Of a DNA stretch of 64,000 bases, positions 63,498-64,000 are shown piece after piece. The position numbers were made by a program, and so were the translations under genes. The notes beneath the pieces are model-generated. The model had not been told where the DNA came from and did no database searches. It was given only the letters and a program-made list of their open reading frames with translations. The stretch lies in the NCBI GenBank assembly GCA_019321725.1, contig CM033115.1:20098673-20162672 (forward strand). Direction: 5' to 3'. Origin of the DNA: Paulownia fortunei. Taxonomy: Eukaryota; Streptophyta; Magnoliopsida; Lamiales; Paulowniaceae. Each line of letters opens with the position of its first letter. Position 1 is the first letter of the stretch.

Positions 63498-64000
63498 TCA
63501 AACCGAAACAGTTATAAGTAAGAGATCATTGGTGATCTCGTCAAGCAATCCATTCAGCACGTGTCTCTCAACATCTCTTATGACATCTTCCTTTTCAGGG
63601 AACACGGACATCATTTTGTTCCATTCAAAATCCCACATGCTGTTCACATCGGGATCCTTGTTGTAAATGTCTCTGTTGAGCATTTTATATAGGCTGGCTG
63701 CTACATCACTTTCATCACTCCCATTGCCACCATAGAACTGTAGCATTTCTAGGTCTTTGCACAGTTGCTTGACCAAGTCGTCTAAGGACCTTACCTTGGT
63801 ACAACTTATGGTAGTCTTCATGTAGGGATGATATGTGACTTCATGTCTCCTTGCTTTTCTTTTCATTACTTCATATGCACAGTCCAATACGAGCTTCTTC
63901 TTTGCAACTTCATCATCGTGATCACCAGCATGAAGAAAGCTGACAGGTATGTTGAGCTTGAAAAGTGCCTCTGCCGTGCTAAGGAACAGCTGACTTTTTA
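63498..64000 (-). CDS. DUF4378-domain protein (TRM/LONGIFOLIA-like), C-terminal part
   Basis: The frame is open from the right window edge to the stop at 63498, about 166 residues of the last exon; the 5' part of the gene lies outside. The segment shows the DUF4378 pattern: EALFKLNIPVSF, KKLVLDCAYEVMKRKARR, LDDLVKQLCKDLEMLQF, SMWDFEWNKMMSVF and DVERHVLNGLLDEI near the C-terminus. By family knowledge this domain closes plant TON1-recruiting-motif and related proteins, which link TON1/PP2A complexes to microtubules and affect cell shape and division plane; some partner OFPs. Other DUF4378 proteins are uncharacterised, so the exact class is open. The open frame continues above the in-frame TTG near 63887, so that is not the start. 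Confidence 0.85.
   Translation of the reverse strand, partial: KSQLFLSTAEALFKLNIPVSFLHAGDHDDEVAKKKLVLDCAYEVMKRKARRHEVTYHPYMKTTISCTKVRSLDDLVKQLCKDLEMLQFYGGNGSDESDVAASLYKMLNRDIYNKDPDVNSMWDFEWNKMMSVFPEKEDVIRDVERHVLNGLLDEITNDLLLITVSV

Noticed and set aside
1..64000. A multi-gene cluster or defence-type system
   Set aside because: The recognised genes are unrelated single loci on both strands with large spacers; nothing indicates a shared pathway or co-transfer.

Overview
This window is nuclear DNA of a flowering plant, most likely a eudicot. It is AT-rich and gene-sparse, with many short GT-AG introns, plant-specific gene families (IDD zinc finger, OVATE repressor, DUF4378 protein), two ordinary eukaryotic tRNA genes and several short terminal-inverted-repeat transposons (MITEs). 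Nothing in it looks bacterial, organellar or viral. Species cannot be fixed from the sequence alone. All exon structures below were assembled by hand from reading frames and splice dinucleotides, with no transcript evidence.

Layout, left to right: (1) an IDD-family C2H2 transcription factor on the minus strand (2294-4559, four exons, 539 aa). (2) A long AT-rich intergenic stretch with MITE-like elements and decayed repeats. (3) A tiny minus-strand gene for the small subunit of serine palmitoyltransferase (13109-15258, 63 aa in three coding exons), easy to miss because no exon exceeds 85 nt. (4) COP9 signalosome subunit 4 on the plus strand (19406-26620, 14 exons, 397 aa). (5) A plus-strand gene for an unrecognised 830-aa acidic nuclear-type protein with an internal 72-residue tandem duplication (29024-33652). 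(6) A single-exon OVATE family repressor, minus (35538-36488). (7) A 10 kb tract with two well-delimited MITEs and a possible intron-bearing plus-strand transcript without a convincing protein (about 40.8-45.2 kb). (8) A GYF-domain, eIF4E-binding EXA1-like gene, minus (46359-56289, ten exons, 1823 aa). (9) A three-exon dUTPase, plus (58686-59419), with a possible in-frame targeting extension. (10) tRNA-Glu(UUC) and tRNA-Lys(UUU), both minus. (11) The 3' end of a DUF4378 (TRM-like) gene, minus, running off the right edge.

The genes do not form a pathway or cluster; they are independent housekeeping and regulatory loci, as is usual in plant chromosomes. I found no convincing undescribed multi-gene system. 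The most useful leads are the alternative dUTPase N-terminus, the two in-frame tandem duplications (the unrecognised protein and the EXA1-like protein), the MITE lying between a putative promoter and leader at 40.1-40.8 kb, the possible noncoding transcript behind it, and the ssSPT intron whose retention creates a stop exactly at the donor site.
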